From Opitutales bacterium (GTDB lineage Bacteria; Verrucomicrobiota; Verrucomicrobiia; Opitutales; Oceanipulchritudinaceae): a stretch of DNA of 34,947 bases. The translations under genes were made by a program, and so were the position numbers. Under the pieces are notes generated by a model. The model was given only the letters and a program-made list of their open reading frames with translations, had not been told where the DNA came from and made no database searches. The stretch is taken from positions 1-34,947 of the forward strand of contig JAFGLA010000068.1 of NCBI GenBank assembly GCA_016928295.1, given 5' to 3'. Shown here in pieces: positions 8,236-16,568 of the stretch. Each line of letters starts with the position of its first letter. Positions within the stretch are counted from its first letter, which is position 1.

Positions 8236-9429
8236 ATGAACAGCTTCTCAGACCGCAGCGTCAACCGCGCTGGAACCAACAGCATGAAGTGGGACCGCTA
8301 CAAGGGCCGCGATATACTGCCCTTCTGGCTCGCCGACATGGAATTCGCCTGCGCGCCTGCGATCATCGACTCGATACACAAGCTGACAAGGCAAAGCATT
8401 TTCGGCTACACTCTGCCGAGCGCGGAACAGTACAATGCCGTGCTGAAATACCTGCGCGACGAAAAGAACGTGCTCGCAGAAAAGGACTGGATCGTGTGGC
8501 TGCCTGGCATAGTGCCGGGCCTCGGCGCAAGCTGCCGCGCCTTCGCCGGAGATAACGACGCGGTCATGATGTGCACGCCCGTGTATCCGCAATTCATGCT
8601 CGCGCCCGCAAACCAAGGGCGCAAAGCCATTTGCGTGCCGCTTGCGCGCAAGGGCATGGATTACGGCTTTGACTGGGACGCGATGGAAAAGTGCGCTGCG
8701 GGCACAAAGCTCTTCCTGCTCTGCAACCCGCACAATCCCGTCGGCAAAGCCTTCTCCAGAAAGGAGCTGACGCGCCTAGTGGATTTCTGCAAACGGCACG
8801 ACATAATAATCTGCTCCGACGACATTCATTGCGACCTCATCGTGGATCAGGGCGCAAGGCACACGGCGATTCTCAGCATCGAAGGCGCTGCGGAGCGCAG
8901 TGTGATGCTCATGGCCCCGAGCAAGACCTACAACGTCCCCGGGCTTGCTTGCGCATTCGCTGTGATTGCGGACGCGGACCTGCGCGAACGTTTCAAGCAG
9001 GCCATTCGCGGAACAAGCGAATGGGTGAACATGTTCGGCCTCGAAGCCTGCCGCGTGGCTTACGAGGAATGCAAGGAATGGCACGACGGGCTTATTTCCT
9101 ACCTTCGCGGGAATCGCGCCTACCTCCTGGACTTTTTCGCCAACAGGATGCCCGAAATCAAGGTAGGCTCCTGCGAATCCACCTACATGGCATGGCTGGA
9201 CGTAAGCGAACTGGGGCAGGACAATGCTGTTAAGTTCTTTGAAGAAGCCGGAGTTGGCCTTTCCGACGGCGCCGACTACGGTGAAAAGCAGATGATGCGC
9301 CTGAACTACGCCTGCCCGCGCTCCATGCTCGAAGAAGGGCTTAACCGTATGGAAAGGGCTGTCGCCTCCTTGCGCGCCCCCGTCGGACCTAAGTCCTACA
9401 CTCTGGACAACGCGGTAGAAAACGCCTGA
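8236..9429 (+). CDS. PLP-dependent MalY/PatB-type C-S lyase or aminotransferase
   Basis: 397 residues, fold-type I PLP enzyme. The lysine that binds PLP is K230 in APSKTYNVPG; the cofactor-supporting segments are CNPHNPVGKAFS (about 163-174) and ICSDDIHCDL (192-201). The opening RAGTNSMKWDRYKGRDILPFWLADMEF is typical of the MalY/PatB subfamily, which cleaves cystathionine or similar C-S substrates to pyruvate, ammonia and a thiol. Activity as a general aminotransferase cannot be excluded. It lies downstream of purU in the same direction, and a strong bidirectional terminator follows. No Shine-Dalgarno is seen at ATG 8236. Subfamily is fairly sure; substrate is not. Confidence 0.9.
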   Translation: MNSFSDRSVNRAGTNSMKWDRYKGRDILPFWLADMEFACAPAIIDSIHKLTRQSIFGYTLPSAEQYNAVLKYLRDEKNVLAEKDWIVWLPGIVPGLGASCRAFAGDNDAVMMCTPVYPQFMLAPANQGRKAICVPLARKGMDYGFDWDAMEKCAAGTKLFLLCNPHNPVGKAFSRKELTRLVDFCKRHDIIICSDDIHCDLIVDQGARHTAILSIEGAAERSVMLMAPSKTYNVPGLACAFAVIADADLRERFKQAIRGTSEWVNMFGLEACRVAYEECKEWHDGLISYLRGNRAYLLDFFANRMPEIKVGSCESTYMAWLDVSELGQDNAVKFFEEAGVGLSDGADYGEKQMMRLNYACPRSMLEEGLNRMERAVASLRAPVGPKSYTLDNAVENA

Positions 9430-9461
9430 GCGGCATAGCCTGAGCAACCTTTACAAAAGTG

Positions 9462-9502
9462 AAAATGCCCGCGACTTGAAAACTCAAGTCGCGGGCATTT
9501 TT
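9462..9502. terminator. Strong bidirectional terminator between malY-like and trpB2
   Basis: A perfect 18-base stem (aaaatgcccgcgacttga at 9462-9479 with its complement at 9484-9501) and a loop of four, flanked by A and T runs. It serves both convergent genes. Confidence 0.95.
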
Positions 9503-9554
9503 CAAATCCAGCGGACTGTCAGCCTGGAAGGCGAACCAAAGTCCCAAGCGGTCA

Positions 9555-10916
9555 CTATTCAGCCACACTTGGCAGACCTGCCAGAGCCATGGCGATTTCA
9601 TTCTCCGGATAGACATAGTCGCGCACGAGGCCATCGTGATAGTCAATGTACGCCTGCATGTCGAAATGCCCGTGACCGGAAAGGTTGAAGAGAATCGTCT
9701 CGGACTTGCCCTCTTCCTTGCAACGCAGAGCTTCCTTAATCGTGGCGGCGACTGCGTGGGTGGATTCCGGCGCGGGCACGATGCCCTCGGCCTTTGCAAA
9801 GGCCACACCAGCCTTGAAAGTGTCGAGTTGGTGGAAGGAAGTCGCCTCCATAAGGCCCAGAGCCATAGTATGGCTGACCATCGGGGCCATGCCGTGGTAG
9901 CGCAAGCCGCCAGAGTGGAAGCCCGGGGGCACAAAGGTGCTGCCCAGAGTGAACATCTTCATCAGGGGCGTGAAATGCGAGGTATCGCCAAAGTCGTAGG
10001 CGAACGTGCCCTTGGTAAGCGTCGGGCAGGCGCTCGGCTCGACACCGATTGCGCGGATCTTCTCCTTGCCCTGAAGCATGCGCCCGATGAAGGGGAACGC
10101 TATGCCTGCGAAGTTCGAGCCTCCGCCGCAGCAGCCGATGACGATGTCCGGGTAAGCGTCGGCAAGCTCCATCTGCGTGATGCATTCCTGCCCGATTACG
10201 GACTGGTGCACGCATACGTGGTTAAGCACGCTGCCGAGGCAGTATTTTGTGTCCTCGTTCCTTGCGGCAATCTCGACAGCCTCGGAAATTGCCATGCCAA
10301 GAGAACCGGTGCTGTCCGGGTTACTTGCCAGAAGCGCACGACCGGCTTCCGTAGTGTCCGAAGGGCTGGCGATGCACTGCGCTCCAAAAGTCTCCATCAA
10401 TGCGCGGCGGTAAGGCTTCTGTTTGAAGCTGCACTTTACCATGTAAACCACGCACTCAAGGCCGAACTGACTGCAAGCCATGGACAGGGCGCTGCCCCAC
10501 TGACCCGCGCCGGTCTCGGTAGTGATCTTCTTCACGCCCTGCTTCATGTTGTAGTAAGCTTGGGCTATGGCGCTGTTGGTCTTGTGCGAACCGCTCGGGC
10601 TTACGCCCTCGTATTTGTAGAAAATCTTCGCCGGCGTATCGAGCGCCTCCTCCAGGCGACGGGCGCGATACAGGGGCGTGCAGCGCCACTGGGCGAGAAT
10701 CTGGCGCACTTCCTCGGGAATCTCTATCCAGCGATCCGTGGAAAACTCCTGCTTGATGAGTTCATGACCGAACAGCGGCTCCAGATCGTCCGGGACGATG
10801 GGCTTGCCCGTGCCCGGATGTATCATATGGGGCATCGGGGTCGGAAAGTCGGCCTGAAGATTGTACCACGCATGGGGTATATGCGTATCGGGGAGTAAGT
10901 ATTTAACTGGCTTCAC
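9555..10916 (-). CDS. trpB2: Tryptophan synthase beta chain, TrpB2 type
   Basis: 453 residues, longer than classical TrpB (about 400) and with the TrpB2 features: an N-terminal extension with YNLQADFPTPMPH and PLFGHELIKQEFS, the PLP lysine K112 in SPSGSHKTNSA, and the phosphate-binding CCGGGSNFAG. It makes L-tryptophan from indole and serine. TrpB2 proteins often occur without a TrpA partner, and no trpA or other trp gene is nearby, so an indole-salvage or moonlighting serine deaminase role is possible. The gene follows recO on the same strand after 157 bases. No tryptophan-codon leader is seen upstream. Confidence 0.95.
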   Translation of the reverse strand: MKPVKYLLPDTHIPHAWYNLQADFPTPMPHMIHPGTGKPIVPDDLEPLFGHELIKQEFSTDRWIEIPEEVRQILAQWRCTPLYRARRLEEALDTPAKIFYKYEGVSPSGSHKTNSAIAQAYYNMKQGVKKITTETGAGQWGSALSMACSQFGLECVVYMVKCSFKQKPYRRALMETFGAQCIASPSDTTEAGRALLASNPDSTGSLGMAISEAVEIAARNEDTKYCLGSVLNHVCVHQSVIGQECITQMELADAYPDIVIGCCGGGSNFAGIAFPFIGRMLQGKEKIRAIGVEPSACPTLTKGTFAYDFGDTSHFTPLMKMFTLGSTFVPPGFHSGGLRYHGMAPMVSHTMALGLMEATSFHQLDTFKAGVAFAKAEGIVPAPESTHAVAATIKEALRCKEEGKSETILFNLSGHGHFDMQAYIDYHDGLVRDYVYPENEIAMALAGLPSVAE

Positions 10917-11073
10917 GGGGTATGATTTGTGCGCTTTGCAAAAGCGAAAGTCAATGCCGTGTAAGCGCTTGAATGAGCAAATGCGCGAAACGGATTTCGC
11001 ATATGCATGAGATTACCAGGCGGCGGCACAAAAGGACGCGCCCCCTCAACACGATTATGCAGCAAGGCGCAGC

Positions 11074-11694
11074 CTACTCCGCGCGTGGCTGAATGATGTG
11101 GTGCTCGGTACACATCCAGCGGGTTAGCGACTCGCAAAGCTCCGCATCCGCGTGGGCCGCGACAAGGGCCTCGTCCGCCCCTGAAACGGGCTTGAACAAG
11201 AGCGCGCTCACGGCGTCCCTCTTGTCCTGCGAAAGCCTTGGAAGCCATTCCTCGCGTGCTGGCAACCCCTCGGACACGGCAAAGCTGAACAGAGCCTTTG
11301 CAAGAACAAGCTCCGCGTGCAAGCCACGGTCCAGAGCATCAAAAGTCTTCAGGCTAAGGTCGTACAAGCCATCCGTCCCGTCCATACTGGGCGCGTTCGC
11401 CAAGACAAGCCTTGCCCACGCCGACGCGGCGGCGAGAGCCGAATAACTTGCCCCTATGCCCGCATGTCGCCTCTCGGGCACATACTCGTTCATGAACCAG
11501 GCGCCACCCTGTCTTGCGCTCAACAGAAGCTCCGCATGGTCGAACAAGTCGGGAACGGTCCCCTTGGCAGCGGGCCTTCGCATCGCGTGCAAAAGGCCCT
11601 CGTCCCGCGTTAGCAGGCTCAGCCTTTCGTAACCGCCCGCGCTCTGGGCCTTCATCAAGACAAGCGCCTTTACTGACAGGGTTTTCGCGGGCAT
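11074..11694 (-). CDS. recO: DNA repair protein RecO-like
   Basis: 206 residues, shorter than most RecO (about 240). The N-terminal OB-fold pattern is visible in VKALVLMKAQSAGGYERLSL followed by LLTRDEGLLHAMRRPAAKG; the rest is mostly helical. RecO loads RecA onto SSB-coated DNA together with RecR. The four-cysteine zinc module of many RecO proteins is missing: only two isolated cysteines occur near the C-terminus. It begins 6 bases after the DUF502 gene ends and is probably co-transcribed with it. The call rests on the N-terminus and length and is therefore moderate. Confidence 0.7.
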   Translation of the reverse strand: MPAKTLSVKALVLMKAQSAGGYERLSLLTRDEGLLHAMRRPAAKGTVPDLFDHAELLLSARQGGAWFMNEYVPERRHAGIGASYSALAAASAWARLVLANAPSMDGTDGLYDLSLKTFDALDRGLHAELVLAKALFSFAVSEGLPAREEWLPRLSQDKRDAVSALLFKPVSGADEALVAAHADAELCESLTRWMCTEHHIIQPRAE

Positions 11695-11700
11695 CGCGTG

Positions 11701-12381
11701 CTATTCCGGTGCAAGCTCCGCCGCTCCGCCCTCTGCGACGGGTTTGCGCTCTTTGGCGGGGTACGGGGGCGTTACGGCACCGCCGGATATTATGACCTTC
11801 ATTCCGTCGGCCACGCTCATGTCCATCATGATGACCTCTTCCCTTGGCACCATGAGCAGGAAGCCGCTTGTAGGGTTGGGCGTAGTGGGGACGAAAATGT
11901 TCAAGACTTCCGAACTGGTCTTCACCTGCACCTCTCCCCTGCCGTCGCTAGTGAGAAAGCCCAGTACGAACACGCCCTTGCGCGGATATTCGACCAGGAC
12001 CGTCTTGCGAAACACGGCCTGCTTGTTGCTGGCAAAGGTGTCGATAATCTGCTTCACCGTGGCGTACACCGTGCGCACAAGCGGCACCGACACCATGAAA
12101 CGCTCGAACATGGCGAGCATGAAGCGGCCAAGGAGCAGCTTGGAGAACCAGCCGAACAGCGTGATAAGCAGGCATACGATGATGGCCGACAGCACGTTCA
12201 GCACGACCTCGATGAGCGGATAGCCATCAAGCAGGTTCCTGTCCACAAAGAAGAAGAAGAGCTTCGTGGAAGGTCCGCCAAGGCTGTTGACTAGAAAGTT
12301 CAGGACAAACACAGTCACCCCCACCGGCGCCAAAAGGAGCAGGCCGGAGATGAATGCGTTGCGAATGGAGCGAATACTCAT
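11701..12381 (-). CDS. DUF502 family inner-membrane protein
   Basis: 226 residues from ATG 12381 (MSIRSIRNAFISGLLLLAPV). Two membrane helices, at about 8-30 and 53-75, are followed by a soluble domain with SVPLVRTVYATVKQIIDTF and GFLLMVPREEVIMMDMSVADGMKVIISGG, the two conserved blocks of DUF502. The function of this family is unknown. A TTG 33 bases upstream would extend the frame but adds nothing family-like. The recO-like gene follows 6 bases later on the same strand. Confidence 0.9.
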   Translation of the reverse strand: MSIRSIRNAFISGLLLLAPVGVTVFVLNFLVNSLGGPSTKLFFFFVDRNLLDGYPLIEVVLNVLSAIIVCLLITLFGWFSKLLLGRFMLAMFERFMVSVPLVRTVYATVKQIIDTFASNKQAVFRKTVLVEYPRKGVFVLGFLTSDGRGEVQVKTSSEVLNIFVPTTPNPTSGFLLMVPREEVIMMDMSVADGMKVIISGGAVTPPYPAKERKPVAEGGAAELAPE

Positions 12382-12536
12382 GTTCTTGGTTCTTGCTGCA
12401 TGAAATGGGGCCAAATCAAGGAAAGGCCAGACAAATCGGACAGCTCCGCGTCGTTGTACCGCTACAAAAACGGTGGAAATAGCAGAAGCTCCGCCCTTTA
12501 CCAGAGTATCTCAGGAAAAGGAGCCAAGCTGCAAAA

Positions 12537-13202
12537 TTACTCCTCCTGCTTTGCGGGGGCCTTGCCCTTGCGCCAGAAGTGGAACTGGAGATAGGCACCC
12601 ATAGCGGCGATAAGAAGCGTGGCAAGGGCCAGCCTCCAGTCCCCGCCGACCAGCAGATCGTGCATCGTCTTTTCGCCGCTTACGTAGTCGTACAGATTTG
12701 GGCCGCCGATAAAGAAGGCCGCTCCGTAAACGAGACGGAAAGATCCCGTGACTGCGGTCGAGCCGATTACGACAGGCTCCAGAATAACAAATACCAACAG
12801 TCCGCACACCAGCCCTATAGCAGCCGGGACAAGGAGCGCCATCGCGGGCGATAGCTGCGCGGCAAGAGGCGAGGCAAAGATGAACCCTGCCATAACAGCC
12901 ATTAGCACAAGGCCCATTTTCCACACATACCAGCCTAAGAGAATGCCCAGCACAAGCCCCACTCCGCTGCACACAAGTAGCGCGGTGACGGACTCCGGCC
13001 ACATGTGCATGGCAAGAGTCGCGGCGATAGTTGCCCCGATGAACGCCATCAGGATGCGCACCGTGGCCTTGAAAATCTTCAGCCCGAAGAAACAGTCCAA
13101 GAGGCCCCAGATAGCAATCAGCCCGTGCAGAAGCGGGGCCGACAAAGCCAGCAGTTCCTTCATTTCAGGCAAGTTGCCAATAACGGTTACTGATTCTTCC
13201 AT
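12537..13202 (-). CDS. Multi-spanning membrane protein (DUF4203/TMEM198-like)
   Basis: 221 residues with about seven hydrophobic helices: around 20-37, 45-65, 72-92, 94-113, 117-140, an interrupted one near 150-165, and 190-208. The C-terminus is short and charged (KGKAPAKQEE). Repeated small-residue patterns such as GVGLVLGILLGWYVWKMGLVLMAVMAGF resemble DUF4203-type proteins, but I cannot confirm the family by eye. It starts back-to-back with the flagellar operon (246 bases between starts) and reads toward the DUF502 gene. No enzymatic motif is visible. Confidence 0.75.
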   Translation of the reverse strand: MEESVTVIGNLPEMKELLALSAPLLHGLIAIWGLLDCFFGLKIFKATVRILMAFIGATIAATLAMHMWPESVTALLVCSGVGLVLGILLGWYVWKMGLVLMAVMAGFIFASPLAAQLSPAMALLVPAAIGLVCGLLVFVILEPVVIGSTAVTGSFRLVYGAAFFIGGPNLYDYVSGEKTMHDLLVGGDWRLALATLLIAAMGAYLQFHFWRKGKAPAKQEE

Positions 13203-13418
13203 TGTGCAATCCTGATACTTTGAAGTTGGTCAAACGAACAAAGAGACAACTCTTCAAGAATGTTTATCCCAAATTGAGTCGGCGCAGTCAACAACGCTGT
13301 ATTACCGCTTGAATGGGACAGGCACAACGGAAAATGTTTCCGCGAAAAACTTTAGCGCAATTTACCATTTTTCATAAAGTCATAGCGTACAGACACATAC
13401 CCAACAACGCCACCACAA

Positions 13419-13433
13419 TGGCACGCGCTCTGC
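13419..13433 (+). promoter_or_regulatory. Sigma-54 (-24/-12) promoter of the flagellar operon
   Basis: The sequence TGGCACGCGCTCTGC matches the consensus TGGCACG-N4-TTGC at all but one fixed position, with the invariant GG and GC ten bases apart. Transcription should start about 12 bases after the GC, near 13444-13446, only 3-5 bases before the flgB ATG at 13449. Sigma-54 control of basal-body genes is known in many bacteria; its use here is inferred. Confidence 0.65.
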
Positions 13434-13448
13434 TTTACTAAGCGCATC

Positions 13449-13832
13449 ATGGAAGGCTTATTCAACGACACGAACTATCTGGCAGCGCGCAAAATGCTGG
13501 ACTACACGTCGTTGCGCCATGAGGCACTGGCCAGCAACATGGCAAATATCGAGGTTGCAGGCTACAAGCGCGTGGACGTGGCCAGCGTGGACTTCCAGAA
13601 GCAGCTCTCCGAAGCCATGCATACCGGCTCTGCCCAGAGCTTTGACAAGGTGCAGCCCAAAATCGTCGTGGACCACACTGCCAGCGCCTCCACGCGCACC
13701 GACGGCAACAACGTGGAGATGGACCGCGAGCTTATGCAAATAAACAGCAACGAGCTGGAATACGAGTATCTGACCAAATACATCAGCCACAACTACCAGC
13801 TTATGCGCACCGCCATCAGCACGCAGATATAA
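13449..13832 (+). CDS. flgB: Flagellar basal-body rod protein FlgB
   Basis: 127 residues, normal for FlgB. The rod-protein N-terminal signature is clear: LRHEALASNMANIEVAGYKRVDV at about 23-45, corresponding to the usual ANNIAN-TPGYK. The C-terminal helix YEYLTKYISHNYQLMRTAISTQI closes the coiled-coil pair. FlgB is the proximal rod subunit that joins the MS ring through FliE. It is the first gene of the flagellar cluster and has no Shine-Dalgarno; the sigma-54 promoter ends only about 15 bases upstream. Confidence 0.97.
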   Translation: MEGLFNDTNYLAARKMLDYTSLRHEALASNMANIEVAGYKRVDVASVDFQKQLSEAMHTGSAQSFDKVQPKIVVDHTASASTRTDGNNVEMDRELMQINSNELEYEYLTKYISHNYQLMRTAISTQI

Positions 13833-13878
13833 GCGCAGCCTGCCCAACTAACAGCACACTCTTTACGCACACAAGGCC

Positions 13879-14307
13879 ATGAATCTCCTACCAGGACTTA
13901 ACGCCACAGCTTCCGCCCTCGATGCGGAGCGCATGCGCCTGAACGTTGTGGCGGAAAACATCGCCAACGCCTTCACCACCAAAACGCCCGAAGGCGGCCC
14001 GTATCAGCGCAAGATTGTGAGCTTTGAATCCGTCCTCAGCTCCCACACCGGCATGGACAAGAGCACAGCCACCACGTCCGTCAAAGTCAGCGGAGTAAAG
14101 GCCGACCAGACCCCGGGCAAGATGGTTTACAACCCCGAGCACCCCGATGCGGACGAAAACGGCATGGTGCTGATGCCCAACGTGGAAAGCTCCCGCGAGA
14201 TGGTGGACCTTATCGTGTCCTCCCGCGCTTACGAGGCAAACCTGCAAGTGGCCCGCACGGCGCGTCAGCTTGCCAAGACAGCTCTCACGATAGGCAACAA
14301 GGGCTAA
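13879..14307 (+). CDS. flgC: Flagellar basal-body rod protein FlgC
   Basis: 142 residues, the usual length. The N-terminus has LDAERMRLNVVAENIANAFT and PYQRKIVSFESVL; the C-terminus has the conserved NVESSREMVDLIVSSRAYEANLQVARTARQL. FlgC is a proximal rod subunit exported through the flagellar type III apparatus. It follows flgB by 46 bases and precedes fliE by 70, the common flgB-flgC-fliE order. Confidence 0.97.
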   Translation: MNLLPGLNATASALDAERMRLNVVAENIANAFTTKTPEGGPYQRKIVSFESVLSSHTGMDKSTATTSVKVSGVKADQTPGKMVYNPEHPDADENGMVLMPNVESSREMVDLIVSSRAYEANLQVARTARQLAKTALTIGNKG

Positions 14308-14377
14308 ACGACTCCAGCATAGAGCGAACACACTTTTCAGAACGAAATAATACGCCCAAAGGGAAAGAATCTACAAA

Positions 14378-14899
14378 ATGTCCATCATCAACGCCATACA
14401 GGGACTCGGAGGCTCGTTCTTCGGCAACAGCCGCGCAACGAATCAGATTTCGCAGGCCGACAGCAAAGCGACTGCAAGCATGGCGGAGCTTGCCAAAAGC
14501 ATGCAAAGCGGCAGCACGGGCGGAGTGGACGCGAGCAAGCTGCTTGAGAGCTTCAGCCTCAACAACGTGGACAAGGCAGCCAAGACCGAGATGGGCCGCC
14601 TCGGCAGCTCTACGCAAGACCTCTCCGAAGTGAACACAAACGTGTTCGCCAACCTTTCCCGCACTAGCGAAAGCGGCGCGTCGAGCTTCGCCTCGATGCT
14701 GACAGGCTTTGTGGACAGCGTGGACGCCAAGAGCAAGGCGTCCGAACAGGCGACGTCCGACCTGATGCTGGGCAAGAGCGACAACATCCATCAGGCGATG
14801 ATCGCGATGCAGGAGGCCAGTATTTCCTTCGACCTGCTCGTACAGGTACGAAACAAGCTGGTAGATTCCTACAAGGAACTTTCCCGCATACAGGCCTAG
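14378..14899 (+). CDS. fliE: Flagellar hook-basal body protein FliE, with long N-terminal extension
   Basis: 173 residues against about 100-115 in most FliE. The C-terminal part from about residue 100 is FliE proper: SFASMLTGFVDSVDAKSKASEQATSDLM, then NIHQAMIAMQEASISFDLLVQVRNKLVDSYKELSRI. The first 90 residues are rich in Ser, Ala, Thr and Asn, lack a known domain and probably form a disordered or export-related segment. FliE joins the MS ring (FliF) to the rod and may be an early export substrate. Its position between flgC and fliF is canonical. ATG 14378 has a purine-rich but distant upstream stretch. Confidence 0.93.
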   Translation: MSIINAIQGLGGSFFGNSRATNQISQADSKATASMAELAKSMQSGSTGGVDASKLLESFSLNNVDKAAKTEMGRLGSSTQDLSEVNTNVFANLSRTSESGASSFASMLTGFVDSVDAKSKASEQATSDLMLGKSDNIHQAMIAMQEASISFDLLVQVRNKLVDSYKELSRIQA

Positions 14900-14968
14900 G
14901 GCAAACGCTGCCAAGGCGGCAAAAACGCCCCCTCCCAAACACCTGAAAAATAGAAATTTACAGTAACA

Positions 14969-16534
14969 ATGAACGGCTTCGCCAAACAAATCCTCCGTTT
15001 CTGGAACGAGCTGGGACTGAACCAGAAGGTCTCCCTTTCGCTCGCAGCTGCATTCGTCGTGGCTGGAATGAGCGCCCTGCTCTTCTGGTCGAGCACGCCG
15101 CAGATGGTGCTCCTTTACGGGGGCATGGACGGCAAGGACATGGCCGAAGTTGTAAAAACGCTCGACGAGCAGACGATTCCTTACGAAATCCGCCCGGGCA
15201 ACTCCGTTTTCATCGCCAAGGAGAACGTGTACAAAGTGCGCATGGAGCTGGCCAGTCAGGGCATTCCCAACGGCGGCTCCATCGGCTACGAGATCTTCGA
15301 CCGCACAAACTTTGGCGTCAGTGACTTTGTTCAGCGTACCAACTACATCCGCGCCATGCAGGGAGAACTGCAAAGGACCATCGCGCAACTGCGCGGCGTC
15401 CGCAGCGCGAGGGTGATGATAGTCATCCCACAGAACCGCCTCATGGTCAGCAACGAACCGTCCCGAGCGACGGCTTCGGTAATGATCGACTCCGGGGGCA
15501 AGACCATCGAAGAGGACGCGGTCAATTCGATCCGCTTCCTAGTCGCCAACAGCGTGGAGGGGCTGGCCTCCAACGACGTTGTCGTGGTCGATGCCAACGG
15601 CAAGGCTCTCTCACAGGACCTGGCTCAGGACAACATCGTGGGAGCCGCTTCGGGGCAGTTCAAGTTCCGCAAGAACCTGGAGGACTACTTCACGCGCAAG
15701 GTGGAAACAATGCTCGCAAGGATCGTGGGCCCGCAGAATGTCGTGGCCCGCGTATCCGTCGAGCTTGATACGGAGGCGACAACCGTCACCGCCGACACCT
15801 ACGACCCGAACGGACAGGTCGTGCGCAACCAGTCACAGACAGACGAAGTGAACCGCACAAGCGAAGTTCGCACCAACAGCGGAGTTGTCGGAGTTGCGGC
15901 CAACACGCCCGACGCCGCTGCGGCAGCGCCCGCAGAGCCAAGCAACAACAGCGAGGAAAGCCGCAAGAACAAGAGCGTAAGCTATGAAATCAGCCACAGC
16001 CGCGTGGAAACGGTGAAGGCCCCGGGCGGGGTCAACCGAGTCAGCGCCGCCGTGTTCATAGCGCGCCGCTACACTGGCGAAGGGGCCGAAAGAGTGGAAA
16101 ACCCGCGTAGCGCGGACGAACTCGAACAGATCCGCCAGATGATCGTTCAGGCCATTGGCGTGGAAGAGCCGCAGGGCAGCCCCGTCCCGCTTGTCACTCT
16201 GGCAGAGGCGGACTTTGTCCCGCAGGTGGACTTGGCGGAAGAATCGCAGCCCGACATGGTGGAAACGATATTCTCCTGGGTCGAAATGCTGCGCAACTTT
16301 ATCGCGGTGGGCGTTGCGGCGATTATATTCCTGGTGTTCCTGCGCATCCTCAAAAGGCACAAGCCGGAATCCTACTCGCTCGAAATCATGGACGAAGACA
16401 TAAGCGGCGGCAAAAAAGGCTCAGACGTGGCTCCGCGCCTTACACCCGAGCTGCTAAACGAGCTGATTCGCGAGAAACCGGAAAATGTTTCCACAGCTCT
16501 CCGCAACTGGGCGCTCGAAAGCGGGAAGAAATAA
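14969..16534 (+). CDS. fliF: Flagellar MS-ring protein FliF
   Basis: 521 residues. Membrane helices lie at about 21-42 and 438-455. Between them are the ring-building domains (YceJ-type), including FDRTNFGVSDFVQRTNYIRAMQGELQRTIA and ARVMIVIPQNRL. The C-terminal tail RLTPELLNELIREKPENVSTALRNWALES is the FliG-binding helix region. FliF forms the ring around the export gate and carries the rotor. The protein is slightly shorter than proteobacterial FliF (about 550). It is followed by fliG after 34 bases. Confidence 0.97.
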   Translation: MNGFAKQILRFWNELGLNQKVSLSLAAAFVVAGMSALLFWSSTPQMVLLYGGMDGKDMAEVVKTLDEQTIPYEIRPGNSVFIAKENVYKVRMELASQGIPNGGSIGYEIFDRTNFGVSDFVQRTNYIRAMQGELQRTIAQLRGVRSARVMIVIPQNRLMVSNEPSRATASVMIDSGGKTIEEDAVNSIRFLVANSVEGLASNDVVVVDANGKALSQDLAQDNIVGAASGQFKFRKNLEDYFTRKVETMLARIVGPQNVVARVSVELDTEATTVTADTYDPNGQVVRNQSQTDEVNRTSEVRTNSGVVGVAANTPDAAAAAPAEPSNNSEESRKNKSVSYEISHSRVETVKAPGGVNRVSAAVFIARRYTGEGAERVENPRSADELEQIRQMIVQAIGVEEPQGSPVPLVTLAEADFVPQVDLAEESQPDMVETIFSWVEMLRNFIAVGVAAIIFLVFLRILKRHKPESYSLEIMDEDISGGKKGSDVAPRLTPELLNELIREKPENVSTALRNWALESGKK

Positions 16535-16568
16535 CCTTTAAGACCAGAACTTCTCACAAGGCACAACG

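Noticed and set aside
9636-10898. 420-codon plus-strand ORF opposite trpB2
   Set aside because: Antisense to a complete trpB2 with all catalytic motifs; the long opposite frame is expected from GC-rich codon bias.
13203-13418. Possible sigma-70 promoters in the divergent region before flgB
   Set aside because: Only loose AT-rich hexamers with wrong spacing were found; the sigma-54 element is far stronger.
14285-15388. 367-codon minus-strand ORF opposite fliE and fliF
   Set aside because: Covers two genes of certain identity on the other strand and is compositional only.
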